Positions 11,101-22,933 of a stretch of DNA of 60,000 nucleotides are shown piece after piece (within the stretch, counting starts at the first letter, position 1; each line of letters opens with the position of its first letter). The notes under the pieces are model-generated. The model saw only the letters and a list, made by a program, of their open reading frames with translations, searched no databases and was not told where the DNA came from. The stretch comes from Symsagittifera roscoffensis (taxonomy: Eukaryota > Xenacoelomorpha > Acoela > Convolutidae): positions 31,971,704 through 32,031,703 of the forward strand of contig NC_087070.1 of the NCBI RefSeq assembly GCF_963678635.1, in the 5' to 3' direction. The position numbers were made by a program, and so were the translations under genes.

Positions 11101-14100
11101 TGGGGACTGAGGCGCCATTTGTAGTCATGGAGGTGGAGGAGGAGGAGGAACAGCAGCAGCCGAGGGAGACCGAACCCCCACCCACACATCCACCCTCAAC
11201 CACAGGACGTTAGAAAACAAAACTTTTCTTTGCGTAACCAACTATCACTTATTCTAAATCGAAATCCTAGAATAATGTAACTAGATAAAAATTGACAAAA
11301 TTGCAAGCCTATTGGAATTGCATTATGCTAACAAATGTACGTTTTATAAGGTTAAGAATAAACAATTGTTTCATTTTTCCTCGCGATTTTTTCGATGTTG
11401 CAGAATTTGGAAACTGAAGTGAAATGAAAAGATTCTAAATGAATCCGATTCAAATACCAACCATTTTAGATTTTTTAAGTTTTGCTCTAAACCAGCCCGT
11501 TGATGTGCCCCAAATTTTAAAGTTGTGATGTTTCACTGTGTTACTTTGTCTAGCTCTGAATGTCAACATACGGTTTGTGGAAGACGTGCTGCTTGAAGAG
11601 GGACTGGAAGAACTGGTGAGAGCAGAAGGAAAAGATGTTATCTACACCAAGGCAAGTGTAGTGCCCGCGTCTTAGTTCAAGGTCAATCAGACTGAACCTC
11701 CTTCACTATTGAAGATTTTGTATCCCAGCTGACCACTCTTTCCTGGTCTGAAAAGTTTCTCCAGTAGAATTACAAAGTGGTAAATTGGATCTCCGACTAA
11801 ACCATTTTGTTTATAGAAGAAAATTTTAGAACAGGAAACTTAAGTGAACAGGGTTGGTTTGCAAAATTATAAACTTTCTTAAATTTTTGTCTTTTTTCCA
11901 TAGACAGAGAACTTATTGTACAGTCCTTGTACTGGCGGCTTTGTAGCATGAGACTTAATCTTCAGGACCAGACTGAATGACAAAATTTTTTTCTCATCAG
12001 GACTTTTTGGAATATTTTTATCATTTTCTGCAAAGCGGTAGTCTGGAAGGAGATTTCGAGGTAGTTGCAGTCAAACTTAAGTTCCTCCTAGAGATTAAAC
12101 TTCCTACAAAGAGATGACACTTTCTCTTACGATCTGAATTTTCTACAAACCGATTTGGACTGAGCCCTGAAAATGAAAAAAACGTCATAAAAGTCTCAAG
12201 TATTAAAATAAACTTTCCCGTATCATTTCTCAAAAAAATTCCATAACTGAAATTATGCTGTAGGCTGAGAGTCTGATTCGATCGAACACTTTGCACTTAA
12301 GAGAAGATGCTGGCATATCCCAAGCAGACGCCGCCCTGGACACACTCAGAAAAGTGCGAGGTTTCGGAAGGTAGGTTTTTTATCAATTTTATTCAAACAT
12401 ATTCCTTTCTTTTGGCATTTTTCTCGTTTTCTGTTCCAACCACTGAAAGTGGGTAGGAATATTGCATTCATTTGTTTTAGTTTTTTTTCCACTTTTTCTT
12501 TTACCAGGCAAAATCAGGTACCACAAATTATCATCGGAGAAGGTCGAGTGATATTTCATATTAAAGCTTTTTCAATCGTCACTCTTACTTAATAGAAATT
12601 TCAAAAATGTCCCAGTGTGGAGACAAAACGGGTTTGAAAGTTTTGACGTTTCGTTTAGAATTTCGAGTAAAGCAATTGAGTAGTTTGGAAATTGATCAAT
12701 TAGGCTAAAAAAACTTGATATTATTGCAGGAAAAAAACAAATTTTGGAAACTTCATTTAGCTCTTTTTTGGCAACAATTTAAAAAAAAATACTGGCAAAA
12801 AAATTTCAGGGAGTATTTTTATAATATTTTTTTCTTCATTTTATTAAATTTTTTTTGTGAAGACAAATGTTGTCGGTTATGCCTAATTCACTGAGCTTCA
12901 ACGCGTTTCTATAGTTCTCTCATTACACCCTGCACAAAAAAGGCGATAAGCAACTTGTATAAATGGCTATACTTGTTGTTCCGACCATTTGAAAAATGGG
13001 GAGGAACTTTTTGTTCGGGAGAGTTTTAGTTTTTTTCTTTTTGTTTTCATCGCAAAATCTGGTAGCAAATAGCAAAATTAATTATGGGAATTAATCGAGT
13101 GTTGAACCCCTTTCAGTTGTGCTTCGAATGACATTCAAAAATTTCCAAAAAAAGTTTCAGTACCGAGAAAAACAGGTTTAAAGCCTTTGGCTTTCAGTCT
13201 AAATTCGAGCAAATTATTCGAGCGAGCAGGCTTACAAAAGCATATTTTTGGTTCATTTACGCCGCGAAATTTTAGTTTTACTCAAATTAATTGTTTTGGT
13301 GTTTTTTAGCGCCATTTGAAAATAAAAATTGCCAAAAATTCAAAAAAAAAATCTGCATTTTTTTTCATATTTTGTGTTTTCATGGTCGTTTTTCTTCATT
13401 TTAGTCTATTTCAATAAGACTGCCGTCTATTTTTAAGTTCCAATTTTTTGTTAAGATCCTTTTGTCCGACCTTAATTTGAAAAAAAAAATTTTCTTGAAT
13501 TTTTTTAGACTATGATCGGACAGGATATTCTTTGCTACTTGCACAGTAACCGGCTATCCTTGTTATGATTTGCAAATCATTTAATCATATTGAGTTAATT
13601 TTGCTTAAAAAATCCAAACTATAATTTACAGAAAACTTTCTTGCGAGGGATGGAGAGTTTATATGTAACATACTTCTTATTTTTTTTTGAAAAGCTTGCT
13701 TATATTAAGCCTGTGTCAAAAATATATTTGAAGTTCAAGAATTTTTCAAGGGGGTTTACTTATTACGACTCGCTCATAGAAGATTATTGTTTGAAATAAA
13801 TCGAAAAAAAAGTTCTTTCCAAGTATTGGATATAATAACAGTTGGTCTGTTGACTTATTTTAAATTTTACGGAAATGTTACTCAAACTTTTTTGTGTTAA
13901 TTAACTATAAATTGTCTGTAATTAAGCTAAGCGTTTCCGTGAGCTTTTGTTTAATTTTTGGAATTAGACGCACTATGCATTTCATGTTTCATCGGCTTTT
14001 TTTTGCAATATACCTCAAAATTTTAACTAATATTTGTGGTTCTGACAACAAAAGAAACTGAATTTTATCGGGGCTCGTTGAAATTACTAATGGCAAATTG

Positions 14101-17100
14101 GTTCGATTTGTTTTGTCAGATTGGTGACGAATGAAACTGATCCAAGTCGGGCCAAAGTGCAAATCATGGCTGATCGCATGGTGAGTGTCATGGTCAATCT
14201 TGTCGCAGAAGTGGCCGACAAAATCCCCCAGTGGAGTGAAGACGAAAAAGAAAGTGTCCAGGGCCTGGCTGAACTGGAGCAGAGTCTGCTGTATGTTGGG
14301 AAACATATGGAACCAGATATGGAGACAGAGTATGAGGCGGATCACATCAAGGCAAAAGTGGTGAGACTTCCCGAGGACAGAAGTGATTTCGAGGCGGCTC
14401 TTGGCAAACTGAAACTGCAGATGCTGGATTACTCGGGAACTACGAATCACGCTCTCCAAGGTGCGAATCAATCTGAACCGAGAACTTGGGATTTTTCTGC
14501 TATGGTCAGATTAAAATGGTATAGTCTCTCTCTAAACTGTATCGAAAAAAGGGAGGCACTTAGTATAGTGGCAATGATAGTGTGTGAGGATGAGCTCTAA
14601 CTTGACCTTCAAGTCTACCACAGCCTGAACAATTTCGGCTGCAATAATGATACCACGTGAAAGTTCTAGATGCAAGAAAACGTACCTTGAGTCGCAAAAA
14701 AAGAGCTTCGCTCTACAAATTAACTCAGTCTGGAGTGTGGGGAAATAAGAGAAACGGGCTATGCTTAGATAGGTTGCATAGCCTTTCATAGATCCTCTGC
14801 GAATCGCAGAAACCACAATGAAAAGTTAGATATGAACGATTTCGGTTTTTTGCCATTATACTTTTTGTTATTATACAAAACTTTGTTATTTTAAATCCGA
14901 CAATCTTTAAGTTTTTGTATAAGATCTAGGAGCGTCATAAACTTTTTGGTCTGAAAATTTTTTTAGCATTCCAAAGATATCATTTTGAACATTAATGAAG
15001 CTTCAACTTTTAGGTGTCCAGATCCCATTGTCGTCTCTGGATCTACTCCCAGGTGGGTCTGTGATCACTCTTCTGATGATAGACGAATACTTGTCCACAC
15101 CTGCTCAGAGAACCCTCTCAAGTCAATCAATCAGGTAGCGCTAAATTTATCAATCAATTCGATTTCAGCCGTAGCTCTCTTAGACACGCTCCGTAGCTGA
15201 GTTGTAGGATTATCTTTCCAAACACGATGTTTTCGTCTTATTTCGTATTGTTTCTTTGAAAAAGTTACAAAAGCTGTCAATTATTTTTATTGTAGCGAGA
15301 AGTTTTTCAAAATAATGTTTAATGATCGCACTAATGCTTTTTAAACTTGAATGGGTTGCAAGAATTGGCTGCAGAAAACAAATGTTATAAACTTTAGCCA
15401 TAGTTTTTTCATTACTTAATAATTTTTGCTTCAATAATAGTTTTTTTTCAATAAAATAAAAACATAACAATCCTGTTAACTTTTAGTGCAATCAATCTAT
15501 TTCAGACGATCACTACTAATTTGCCTACTAATCTGAATCACTTGCCTTAATTACAGCGAAAAGAGCGGGCTGAAAAGTATGGTTCTGGTGCAGAGCAAGA
15601 GAAACTGTGACATCATAATGGCGGGCGGCACCACTGGGGAGGGGGAGTCAGTGTCTGTGCCTGTTAACTACTCCTGCAACTTCGACCAATCTTACCCCCC
15701 AGTCTCCCACGAAGGTGAGATGCGTACAAAAAAATGGGAATTTTAACTTTCGACAGTCCTCTCCTACAATATCTCAATGCCATCAGAGTGGCTTAAAACA
15801 TCTGTTCGTGAACACTTTATATGCATGGAAGGGATTAAGTGTTCTTTCTACGTGTTAATTAAAAAAAAATTATCCATGAATTAAAAAATTTAAGTCTAGG
15901 ATACAATTTATTAAAATTTTTAAAAACCGACTTTATATCCAAGATTCTTTTGGAAAATTAATATTTAAGACTTTTTATCCAAGATAAAAGCGTCCTGTTC
16001 TGCTTTTAATGGTGAAACATCTGTGCGTCATTGTTGTTTTCTTAGTAATCAAGGAACTTTTTGATTCATTTAAGTTTCATCAAGAATTCACGAGAGTTAG
16101 TTTGAAAATAATGTGAACTCTTCTCCTTTGAGGTCCCTGCTAGACGGGTAATAAAAGAGCTCTGAAGTTTTAATTCATAGCTCCTCTTAGAGTATATATT
16201 TTTTTCAGGCTAATATTGAATAGTGGTTACTGCTAAGGGAAATTAAATTGGGATATTTGCAAACTTAATTACTGTTTTGTTTCATTTTGAGGTCCCTACG
16301 AGACAGTGGCGCAGCACAGTTGCAGACGTTTCCAGAACCTCAACAAAGAGTGGGTGAGTGGGCAGATGTTCAGTGCCTGGGGGGAGGGGGCCATGATGCC
16401 ATACAGGGCCGCCTGCTACTCCACCCACAACAGTGCATTCTCAGTGGTGACCACATTCACCAGCAAGAAAACCGACCACCCCCCTGAGGTACAATTGATG
16501 AGACACAAAAGTTATAAAAGTTTTACCTGTTTTTTACCTGTGAGTTCCATAGTAACAAGTTGCCTGAAAACGTAATTAATAAAAAGGTCGCGTCCAAAAT
16601 TTCGGGAAAAAAATGAAAATCTCCCCCTCGAGAAAACCCTATATCGGCGCCTGTGGAGAACCGCTGTTGTTCAAAGACGATTGCTATGACTATGTTTGTA
16701 GTTGTTTTGGTATCATTGTGTTTTTGAACTGCAATTACGTGTACACATCTTTGTGTGCGTTTAAGAGGGAGACGCACCAGTGGGCCTGGATTGTTGGTGG
16801 AATTGTGAGTGCAGTGTGGCTCAGTGTCATGTTCATGGGACTCCTTTACATCCACGACACCCACCCCCAGCCAGACCACAACTTCAGACGCCTAATCACT
16901 ATTTTCTCGTTCAACATTGTCGTCTGTTCACACCTCGCGGGAATCGAAAAGGTGATACAACATCCCCTAATCGGGATATCACTCAAAAAGCGCTCAAAAG
17001 ACCGTCCAAACCCCTTAAGTCTCGAAAAGTTTGAGCAGGCTGGGACATTTTTTAATCAGCACTCCAAAATTTCTCCAAAACCGCAGACGTAGAAGAAGCT

Positions 17101-20100
17101 AGTCAATTTAAAGGCCCACCAAACCCAACTTTTTATCTCAACACAACGATTTAGCACTGAACAATTTTTTATTTATGAGTTAAGCGGCTTCTTCTGCAGT
17201 CTTTGTGTAGGGTACTGAAGCTTCGGATATCTAATGCAAACTATTTTCAGATCGATGCGATGCCTGAACTACTTTCGAAACGTCCAATCATACGCTACTT
17301 TTTCCCATGTGATTTATTTAAAAAACATGGAATTAAAAGGTGGTTTTGCAATGGTACTCATAAATTAGCGAGTGCTTTTTCTTCAGGTCCAAAGCGTCCA
17401 ACTTTTCATCATTGTTGTAAGAAGCTAATATATCATCATTGTTGTAAGACGCTTTTTAGATCAAATTCATAGAGAAAACACTTCAAAATTTAGTCAGAAA
17501 TTGCTCTGAGTTGCTTATGCTTGAAAAAAACACTACGGAGAGAAAAATCAAAAAGAGTCATTGCTGTCTAAAACATCTTTTTTTTTCATGGGAAAATTGT
17601 TATTAAATATATACAAACTACTAGAGTCCTTCCAATTTTTTGTCGGCAGATAATTTTGCCTATTTTAGTTTCATTTAAATGCCACTAGACTATAAACTGG
17701 TAACAATTTTTGTTATTATTATTAGCTGTAATTTTTGTTCAGAGTGACGAGAAGGGGGCGTGTGCGTTCACTCAGACAGGCATGCAATTTGGCATCTTGT
17801 CTACTGTGGGCAGTCTCTTCAATGAACTCCTAATCCTGTTCAAGGAACTCACTCCCTCTCTCTGGAGGGCAGAATTCTTTGTCATTTTTTACTTCCTGAA
17901 CTCACTCATACTACCAGGTACACATAACAAAAACGGGAGTTTCGAGAAAAAAACTTAAAATTTTGAATTTTTGAAAAAAAATACTATTAAAAATATTACA
18001 GTTTAAGACAAATGATAGATTTTGGTGAGTGGACCAAGTGAACAATCTACCACGCTCAATAAATTTAAAGGAGGGAGATTGTTCTTTTGGTGAAAAGTAA
18101 TATTTTTCGGCTAATCAGACTTAGCGTAGTGCATGCAGGTCTTACGGCTTGAATTTGCCAACTAATTTAAGGGAGAGATAGTTCACTTGGTCTATTAGGA
18201 TGGAAGATTCTTAACATGTGTCCAGGGAGTCTATATCTACGGCACCTACTCGATCGAAACGTTTTTCTTAGGTCGAACTTGGTGGAAATGTTCTTCCTCG
18301 GTCTAACATTGTCGAAAAATAGACAGCTTGAGTCGAGTCGGTCAAAACAAATCGAGCCTGGGTTGAGACTGTCGGAACATGAATTTCACACCTCGACCCG
18401 AAACTGCGAACCAAATTCGAGTAAAATGTCGCGCACATTTTTCGGTCTTACAAAGTCGCAACATACCCATTTTAAGTCGCAATGATAGCATCATACCTTT
18501 TTTGAGTCGCGCAATGTCGCGCAAATATTTCGGTCGCAAAAAGTCGCAACATACCCATTTTGAGTCGCAATGCTCGCATCATACATTTTTAGGTCACGCA
18601 AAGTCGCAATATATCTTGTTTGGGTCGCGCAAAATCGCAACATATCTTGTTTGGTTCGCGCAAAGTCCCAACATATCTTGTTTGGGGCGCGCAAAGTCGC
18701 AACATATCTTATTTGGGTCGCGCAAAGTAGCATAAAATTTCTTCGGTCACACAAAGTCGCAACATACCCATTTTGAGTCGCAATGGTTGCAACATACCCG
18801 ATTTGGGTCGCAATAGTCGCCACATTGGGTCGCAATAGTAGCCGCGAAAATTACGACAAAATTCTACTCTTTTATAGGAATTTTTTGGATTGCAAAAATG
18901 AACCTATAGTGATGAATGCTACCTTTTGCAATAATGGGGGCAGGAATTGTTGAAGAAATTTCATCTCGGTTTCAGCTGCATTCTCACTCGGCGCTTTCCT
19001 CCTCAGTCTCGACGACCTCGGCACTTTGAACTCGTGTTTCGTGGCACACGACTCCTATTCGACCTTCTTCCTCTTCTATATTCCCCTGGTCTTCTACTTC
19101 CTGATTGGTCAGTTTGTTTTGACGTTCTTCATATACAGGAATGGCACTGCTTTGTCTAAACAGGTGAGACTTCTTCCTTATTTCTGATTGGAATTATGGA
19201 TTTGAATAAGTCAACTAAAATACCGAATTATAAACGAATCAAAAACGATCAGGGCTCATAAACACGCGAAAAAAGTCGATACAGGTTGAAAAATTTTCAA
19301 AATTTTCAAAGTTGCATGATTTTCATAACTATTGCTCTGGTTAATGAACCAAAAAAATTTTTTTTTTGGCTCCTCAGATTTTTTCAGTCAGATTAAGCTG
19401 GCATGAAAAACAGAAAACATATCATTTTTAAAAATGATCAGTATAAATTAACAAAGCATAGAAAGACTGAAAAGGCGATACACAGTAGCTTTTTTAAAAG
19501 CTTTTTACACAAACTCGTTGCAGATAATTCAGAATGAAACCATCATGATTATGACTCATAAAAACACCCAAGTACCTTTTAAAGGTTTTAAGCTTTTTGG
19601 GATTCGGTTCTGAGATTTAAACCATGCTTGAAAACCTTATTTTAAAACCCTATATTACAAAGGTGGCAGGACAATCTACCCTATTCCAAACTACCCTATA
19701 CCATTCTACCCTATGCCATTTTACCCTACATACCAATCTACCCTATACCAATCTACCCTATACTAATCTACCCTATACTAATCTGCCCTATATACCATAA
19801 TGAGGTATCATAATGTAATCTTTCAAAGTCCTAATTAGAATCGGAAAGATACAGCACGTGTTTCAATTCGATTTAAAAGCCAGGTTGTATTTATAGATGG
19901 AAGAGTACGATATCCCGGACGAGCTTCGTGACGTCATATTCGGAGCACGAGTGCTTCTCCTCCTCTTTGCCCCCCTATTCAGTCTGTTCCCCCTCATCCT
20001 CTCGAGGAATTCAGCATGGGTCCAAGTGGGACTCGGTCTCACCTTTTTCTTCCTCAGTTTCCTCCTCTGTGTCTATTTAGTCCTGATGCCAGCTGAAAAC

Positions 20101-21198
20101 ATGGAAGCCTGGATCGAACTGAGAAATCCATTGAAGAGAATCGTGTCCAAGAAGCCCGTCAAGAAATGTACGTTCCAAACAACAATTTTTATTGTCTACT
20201 CTCCTCCCCGGTGGTGACTTTTTACATCAAAACGCTGCTCGCTTGGTTCAGATATTGATGTTGTGTATTCTTAAAGGAGGATAAATCTCCAATTTTTGTC
20301 TGCATGAATGATTTTGCGGAACCAGTGCTTTTATATTCTTTATGCAATAAGTCGGCTCTTTTCCAATTTCCCCCACATTTCAAATTTTCCATTTTCTTAG
20401 TTGGCTTATGCGTTCACAATAGTTAAGTTGTTCACCATGCGAAAATTCTTTACCTTTTATGACAGCCTAATATTTGTTTTTCAAAACAGAAATGCAAATG
20501 TGGGGGTGGGAGGGGAGTAGAAAAGAGCCAAAAGGTCTATTTAGGAGGTGTAGGAGAAGAGGCAAAATGAACGAGTCACAGAAAATTAGGTTAACCCCAT
20601 CCTTCATAGGAAACACACTCGGACATACTTAACAATTACCCCCTTTTAAGAAAGGGGGGACAACTGTAAAGTAGATTAAGTTAATAGAAACTTCGACCAA
20701 TCAGAAAGCAGTAAAATTTGAAACTTAAATTGAGCGCTCTAGAGCTGAATCGCTGCTTTTATTTGTAGGGGAGGGCAATTCTTTAGGAGATACCATAGGG
20801 GGCGATTGTATAGTAGATTCAAACATTTTTAACTTGACTTCAAGTTTAAATTGATCGGATTATGAAATTTAACAAAAAAGAATTTTCGCTCCATTTTCTA
20901 TTTAATATGAAATGATTTCGTTTTAATCGTTTTATCATGTTCAGCGAAACGCGTGAGTAGGTCTGCTGACAAACAGTACCTGGTTCCGGGCTCCGCAAGA
21001 TCAAACAGCCGATCGACTGCAGGGATGGACGAGCACCGACGCCCCTCCCAGCTGAGTGAGATCGGGGGCAAAGCCAAGACCACCCATTGGCTCGCGTCTT
21101 CTACCCAACAGGTGGCAATAAACGAGGAGCCATGTTTAAGATCAATATTGGTTGAATCCATGAAAAGATATGACTTTCGAAACGCCAGAAAAAATTAG
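6318..21198 (+). CDS. Adhesion-type GPCR gene (14 exons seen, 5' end missing)
   Basis: Fourteen exons join in a consistent reading frame: 6318-6537, 6806-8114, 11067-11208, 11554-11651, 12264-12370, 14120-14460, 15014-15134, 15557-15714, 16292-16488, 16766-16951, 17743-17917, 18976-19163, 19897-20167, 20945-21198. All have AG acceptors; donors are GT except one GC. The product has a long Cys-rich, N-glycosylation-rich ectodomain, an acidic/Pro linker, a helical then beta-rich GAIN region, a GPS motif, seven membrane helices and a basic cytoplasmic tail. Family knowledge: such receptors self-cleave at the GPS and signal through a tethered agonist. The first exon begins mid-codon, so at least one upstream exon carrying the start codon and signal peptide must lie further left. 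The ligand and orthologue are not identifiable from this sequence. Confidence 0.85.
8408..9020. mobile_element. Fold-back MITE in receptor intron
   Basis: The 47 bases from 8408 and the reverse complement of 8974-9020 agree at about 40 positions (both contain ATTATCGCT..TTCAGAGATATC). The outer edge is CGGKTTGASTTGA. Between the arms short motifs such as TCATGGATAG and CAGCGATAAT recur. There is no ORF. No clear target duplication was seen. The rest of this intron (8115-11066) has no gene; its only other structure is a 28-bp tandem duplication at 9262-9317. Confidence 0.7.
9262..9317. repeat. 28-bp tandem duplication in intron
   Basis: GCAAAGACAGATGTCACAAA followed by TTTGGGTC occurs twice head to tail. 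Confidence 0.8.
11067..11208 (+). CDS. Receptor linker exon (acidic, Pro/Gln-rich)
   Basis: The acceptor is TGCCTGTAG at 11066. Phase 0 fits the previous exon. The encoded stretch has a Glu run, a Gln run and a PPPTHPPS segment, typical of a flexible stalk between ectodomain and GAIN domain. The donor C|GTTAGA is weak. If it is not used, reading continues one codon into a TAG, so a truncated, possibly secreted isoform is conceivable. Confidence 0.6.
11554..14460 (+). CDS. Receptor GAIN subdomain A exons (three)
   Basis: Exons are 11554-11651, 12264-12370 and 14120-14460. The encoded protein is mostly amphipathic helix, including ADRMVSVMVNLVAEVADKIP and a following helix with LAELEQSLLYVGKHM, the pattern of the helical part of GAIN domains. 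The first exon ends AAG|GCAAGT, a GC-AG donor. A canonical GTGAGA donor 36 bp upstream (11616) is also in frame. The introns between these exons (11652-12263 and 12371-14119) contain only AT-rich sequence with no gene I can support. Confidence 0.75.
15014..16488 (+). CDS. Receptor GAIN subdomain B and GPS exons (three)
   Basis: Exons are 15014-15134, 15557-15714 and 16292-16488, joined in phases 1, 2 and 1. The first two give short beta-type stretches such as VQIPLSSLDLLPGGSVIT and SISEKSGLKSMVL, as in GAIN subdomain B. The third contains the GPS: a Cys after TVAQHS, a Trp in NKEW, and the C-terminal CYSTHNSAFSVV, which matches the usual CxCxHLTxFAVL site with His-Asn-Ser at the cleavage triad. 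Cleavage would fall between Asn and Ser, leaving SAFSVVT as the tethered peptide. One of the usual GPS Cys positions is not obvious. Confidence 0.75.
16585..16653 (-). repeat. hAT-like repeat fragment in receptor intron
   Basis: Resembles the repeat at the left edge of the window: poly-A/G stretch, CCCCTCGAGAAAA, then a CGGCGCCTG end. It sits between the GPS exon and the TM1 exon. Confidence 0.5.
16766..16951 (+). CDS. Receptor TM1-TM2 exon
   Basis: The acceptor is GTGCGTTTAAG at 16765; the donor is GAAAAG|GTGATA. Phase 0 at both ends. TM1 is WAWIVGGIVSAVWLSVMFMG and TM2 is LITIFSFNIVVCSHLAG, linked by a short loop. The upstream intron (16489-16765) contains a hAT-like fragment (about 16585-16653), so an ORF reading from the repeat straight into this exon is misleading. 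Confidence 0.75.
17743..17917 (+). CDS. Receptor TM3 and start of TM4
   Basis: The acceptor is TTTTTGTTCAG; the donor is CCAG|GTACAC. The exon encodes GACAFTQTG, with the Cys at the top of TM3 that normally pairs with extracellular loop 2, followed by the TM3 helix and the beginning of TM4 (FFVIFYFLNSLILP). Phase 1 at the end joins the next exon within TM4. Confidence 0.75.
18420..18845. repeat. Minisatellite with about 30-bp unit
   Basis: A degenerate unit such as GTCGCGCAAAGTCGCAACAT followed by ATCTTGTTTG repeats through the stretch with drifting copies. It lies in the receptor intron 17918-18975. Open frames on both strands here are by-products of the repeat. Confidence 0.8.
18976..19163 (+). 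CDS. Receptor TM4-TM5 exon
   Basis: The acceptor is TCGGTTTCAG; the donor is AACAG|GTGAGA. The exon completes TM4 (AAFSLGAFLL), then encodes extracellular loop 2 with a Cys in LNSCFVAHD, and TM5 (FFLFYIPLVFYFLIGQFVL). It ends phase 0. Confidence 0.75.
19678..19795. repeat. Short tandem repeat, unit about 15 bp (CTACCCTATACCAAT)
   Basis: ACCCTATxCxAATCT recurs about eight times with small changes, in the intron 19164-19896. The remainder of that intron and the next one (20168-20944) show nothing else. Confidence 0.75.
19897..20167 (+). CDS. Receptor TM6-TM7 exon
   Basis: The acceptor is TTTATAG at 19896; the donor is AAAT|GTACG. TM6 is VLLLLFAPLFSLFPLIL and TM7 is VGLGLTFFFLSFLLCVYLVL, followed by a basic juxtamembrane tail (LKRIVSKKPVKK). 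The Met at the exon start is an exon codon and not a translation start. Confidence 0.75.
20945..21198 (+). CDS. Receptor cytoplasmic-tail exon with stop
   Basis: Follows TCATGTTCAG and restores the frame with the single base left by the previous exon. It encodes a Ser/Arg-rich tail ending at TAG 21196-21198. A possible donor CAACAG|GTGGCA at 21110 would give an alternative end further downstream, but no later exon is recognisable in the window. Confidence 0.6.
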
Positions 21199-21454
21199 AT
21201 AAAAACAGTGAGCAAAGTCCTAAATTCAAAATCAAATTTAACTCATTAGTTAACTTGTACAGAAAATGTAGAAAAAAATTACAGCAAATTATTCGATTGT
21301 AATCCCGGGTTGACCTCCCTATACCGAAAATGATAATGATTATCATACAATTCCATACATCAAGCGTATGGAGCAAGTCTTGTCATACAATTTTTGTACA
21401 TATTCGAAAAATGGTGAAAAAAATATCAACTAATTTCTGCAGCTGTTTGATTTT

Positions 21455-21460
21455 AATAAA
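21455..21460 (+). terminator. Possible poly(A) signal of the receptor gene
   Basis: AATAAA lies 257 bases after the stop codon. The surrounding DNA is AT-rich, so chance occurrence is possible. Confidence 0.35.
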
Positions 21461-22038
21461 ACAATCTGGTCATGAAAAAGTCGAGGTTTTTAATTTTTGA
21501 AAAAAAATGTTTATCATACAATTCCCATATATGGAAATTGTATGACTAGCAATTTTTTGATGGCGACACAAAAATGTTTTTTCAAGTAATTTTGAAAATG
21601 GCCCAAAAAATTTTGGTTTTTTTTCAACGGCAAAACAAATTTGGTAAACAAACAAACTTTTTCCAAAAAAAAGTTTTTGCATGCAAAATTTAATATTTCG
21701 TGTGCATAACCTAGATAAACAAAAGTTGGATTTTTTTCTGTTTCTCTGGATTACTTTTTTCAAAAACGCTCAAAACGCCTACTTGTTTTGAATGGCATGT
21801 TTAGGTATGTCTAGATCCCTCCATGAATAATTAAAAATTCAAACTTTGAAAATTATCATCTTTGAAAATTTTTGCCAAATTTTAAAAGTTTGTTACTTTC
21901 CTTAAATCATTTGTGAAAGACAGTATTAAGTCAATTGAGGTCATGTTGTATGCATTGTAAATGCAAAATTGTCCAACCTTTGGTGCTCTGAGTAAACCAA
22001 ACTCGTTGTCACTTGTGTTCGGTACGAACACAACCCAA

Positions 22039-22202
22039 AATTTTTCAGAAACTAAATTTAGAAAAAAATCAAATTTTTGGTTCATGAAAAAATGTTTATC
22101 ATTCAATTTTCATTTATGAAAATTTTTCAGAAATTAAATTTGGAAAAAAATCAAATTTTTGGTTCATGAAAAAATGTTTATCATTCAATTTTCATAGAGA
22201 TT
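22039..22202. repeat. 82-bp tandem duplication
   Basis: AATTTTTCAGAAAYTAAATT through GGTTCATGAAAAAATGTTTA and the following CATTCAATTTTCAT is present twice with few differences, inside the possible MITE. Confidence 0.75.
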
Positions 22203-22482
22203 TCATACAATTTTCTGTGCTTATGGCATTGTATGGAATTGTATGTTAAGAAGTTTTTCACATATAAAATTGTATGATGAGAAGTTTTGGTCAACCCGAA
22301 CTTGGCTTTTATCTCAATACTTTTCCTTGAAAATTTTCTGCGATTAATCGCTTTTATGTTGTAGAGACAAAAAACAGATAGCTCGTTTCAGGGATATGGA
22401 CAAAATGTGCTGATAGGTTTATCAAAACCGAAATGATGCAATTTGTTTTGCAAAATTCAGGCCAAAATTTTTTTTTTCATAA

Positions 22483-22933
22483 ATTTTTTCTGGCACTTTT
22501 GACTTCATTTGGTCAAAAAGAAGTACGGTTTTGCGGTCAGATCAATCGCTGAGCAAGTAACACTTGCTCAATTTTTAATCCAATGATTTTAGCAGACTTT
22601 AGGTTGACAGAGTGCAGACAAAAATGGACGCATTTCTGTGGTAAAACTTGGCCCTATTTTTTGCAAATTTTTGTATCATATTGAATTTGGTAAAAATCAA
22701 TTCACTTTTTACTTAAAGTCATATTACTTTAGGAGAAACGCGTTTAGAGTTTCAATTTCGTTTGCTTGTTCTGCTCATTTGAATCAGCACTATAGTTTTT
22801 CTTCCTACCTTTTGAAGAAAGTGACGGAATAATTGTGCTTTGGTGGTTTTCTCTCCAGACAAATTTCAACTTTTCAACAACAAAATTTGTTGGAATTCTT
22901 TCTATATCGGCCAAAACTATACCTGTTGTTCTG
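22483..22933. repeat. Diverged direct repeat, copy 1
   Basis: Aligns with 24262-24705 over about 450 bp. Shared blocks include AATCGCTGAGCAAGTAA, CGCATTTCTGTGGTAAAA, TTTGGCCCTATTTTTTGCAA-like text and GAAGAAAGTGACG. Non-coding dispersed repeat. Confidence 0.75.

Larger units (their letters stand above)
21306..22298. mobile_element. Possible MITE with CGGGTTGACC ends
   Basis: CGGGTTGACC at 21306-21315 and its exact reverse complement at 22289-22298 bound a stretch dense in TCATACAATT / AATTGTATGA motifs in both orientations. The terminus resembles that of the fold-back element at 8408-9020. No coding capacity and no clear target duplication. Confidence 0.45.

Noticed and set aside
16613-17092. 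A 159-residue ORF starting in the hAT-like repeat and running through TM1-TM2
   Set aside because: The N-terminal part is repeat and intron, the C-terminal part is read past a good donor; only 16766-16951 is exon.
18342-18835. Several open frames on both strands with repeated peptide units
   Set aside because: They are translations of the 30-bp minisatellite; the unit drifts and there is no start or splice context.
18420-18845. Possible CRISPR-like array
   Set aside because: Eukaryotic context, degenerate contiguous units with no distinct spacers; it is a minisatellite.
21470-22106. Two minus-strand hydrophobic ORFs
   Set aside because: AT-rich MITE-like and repeated sequence; no splice or start context and no recognisable domain.
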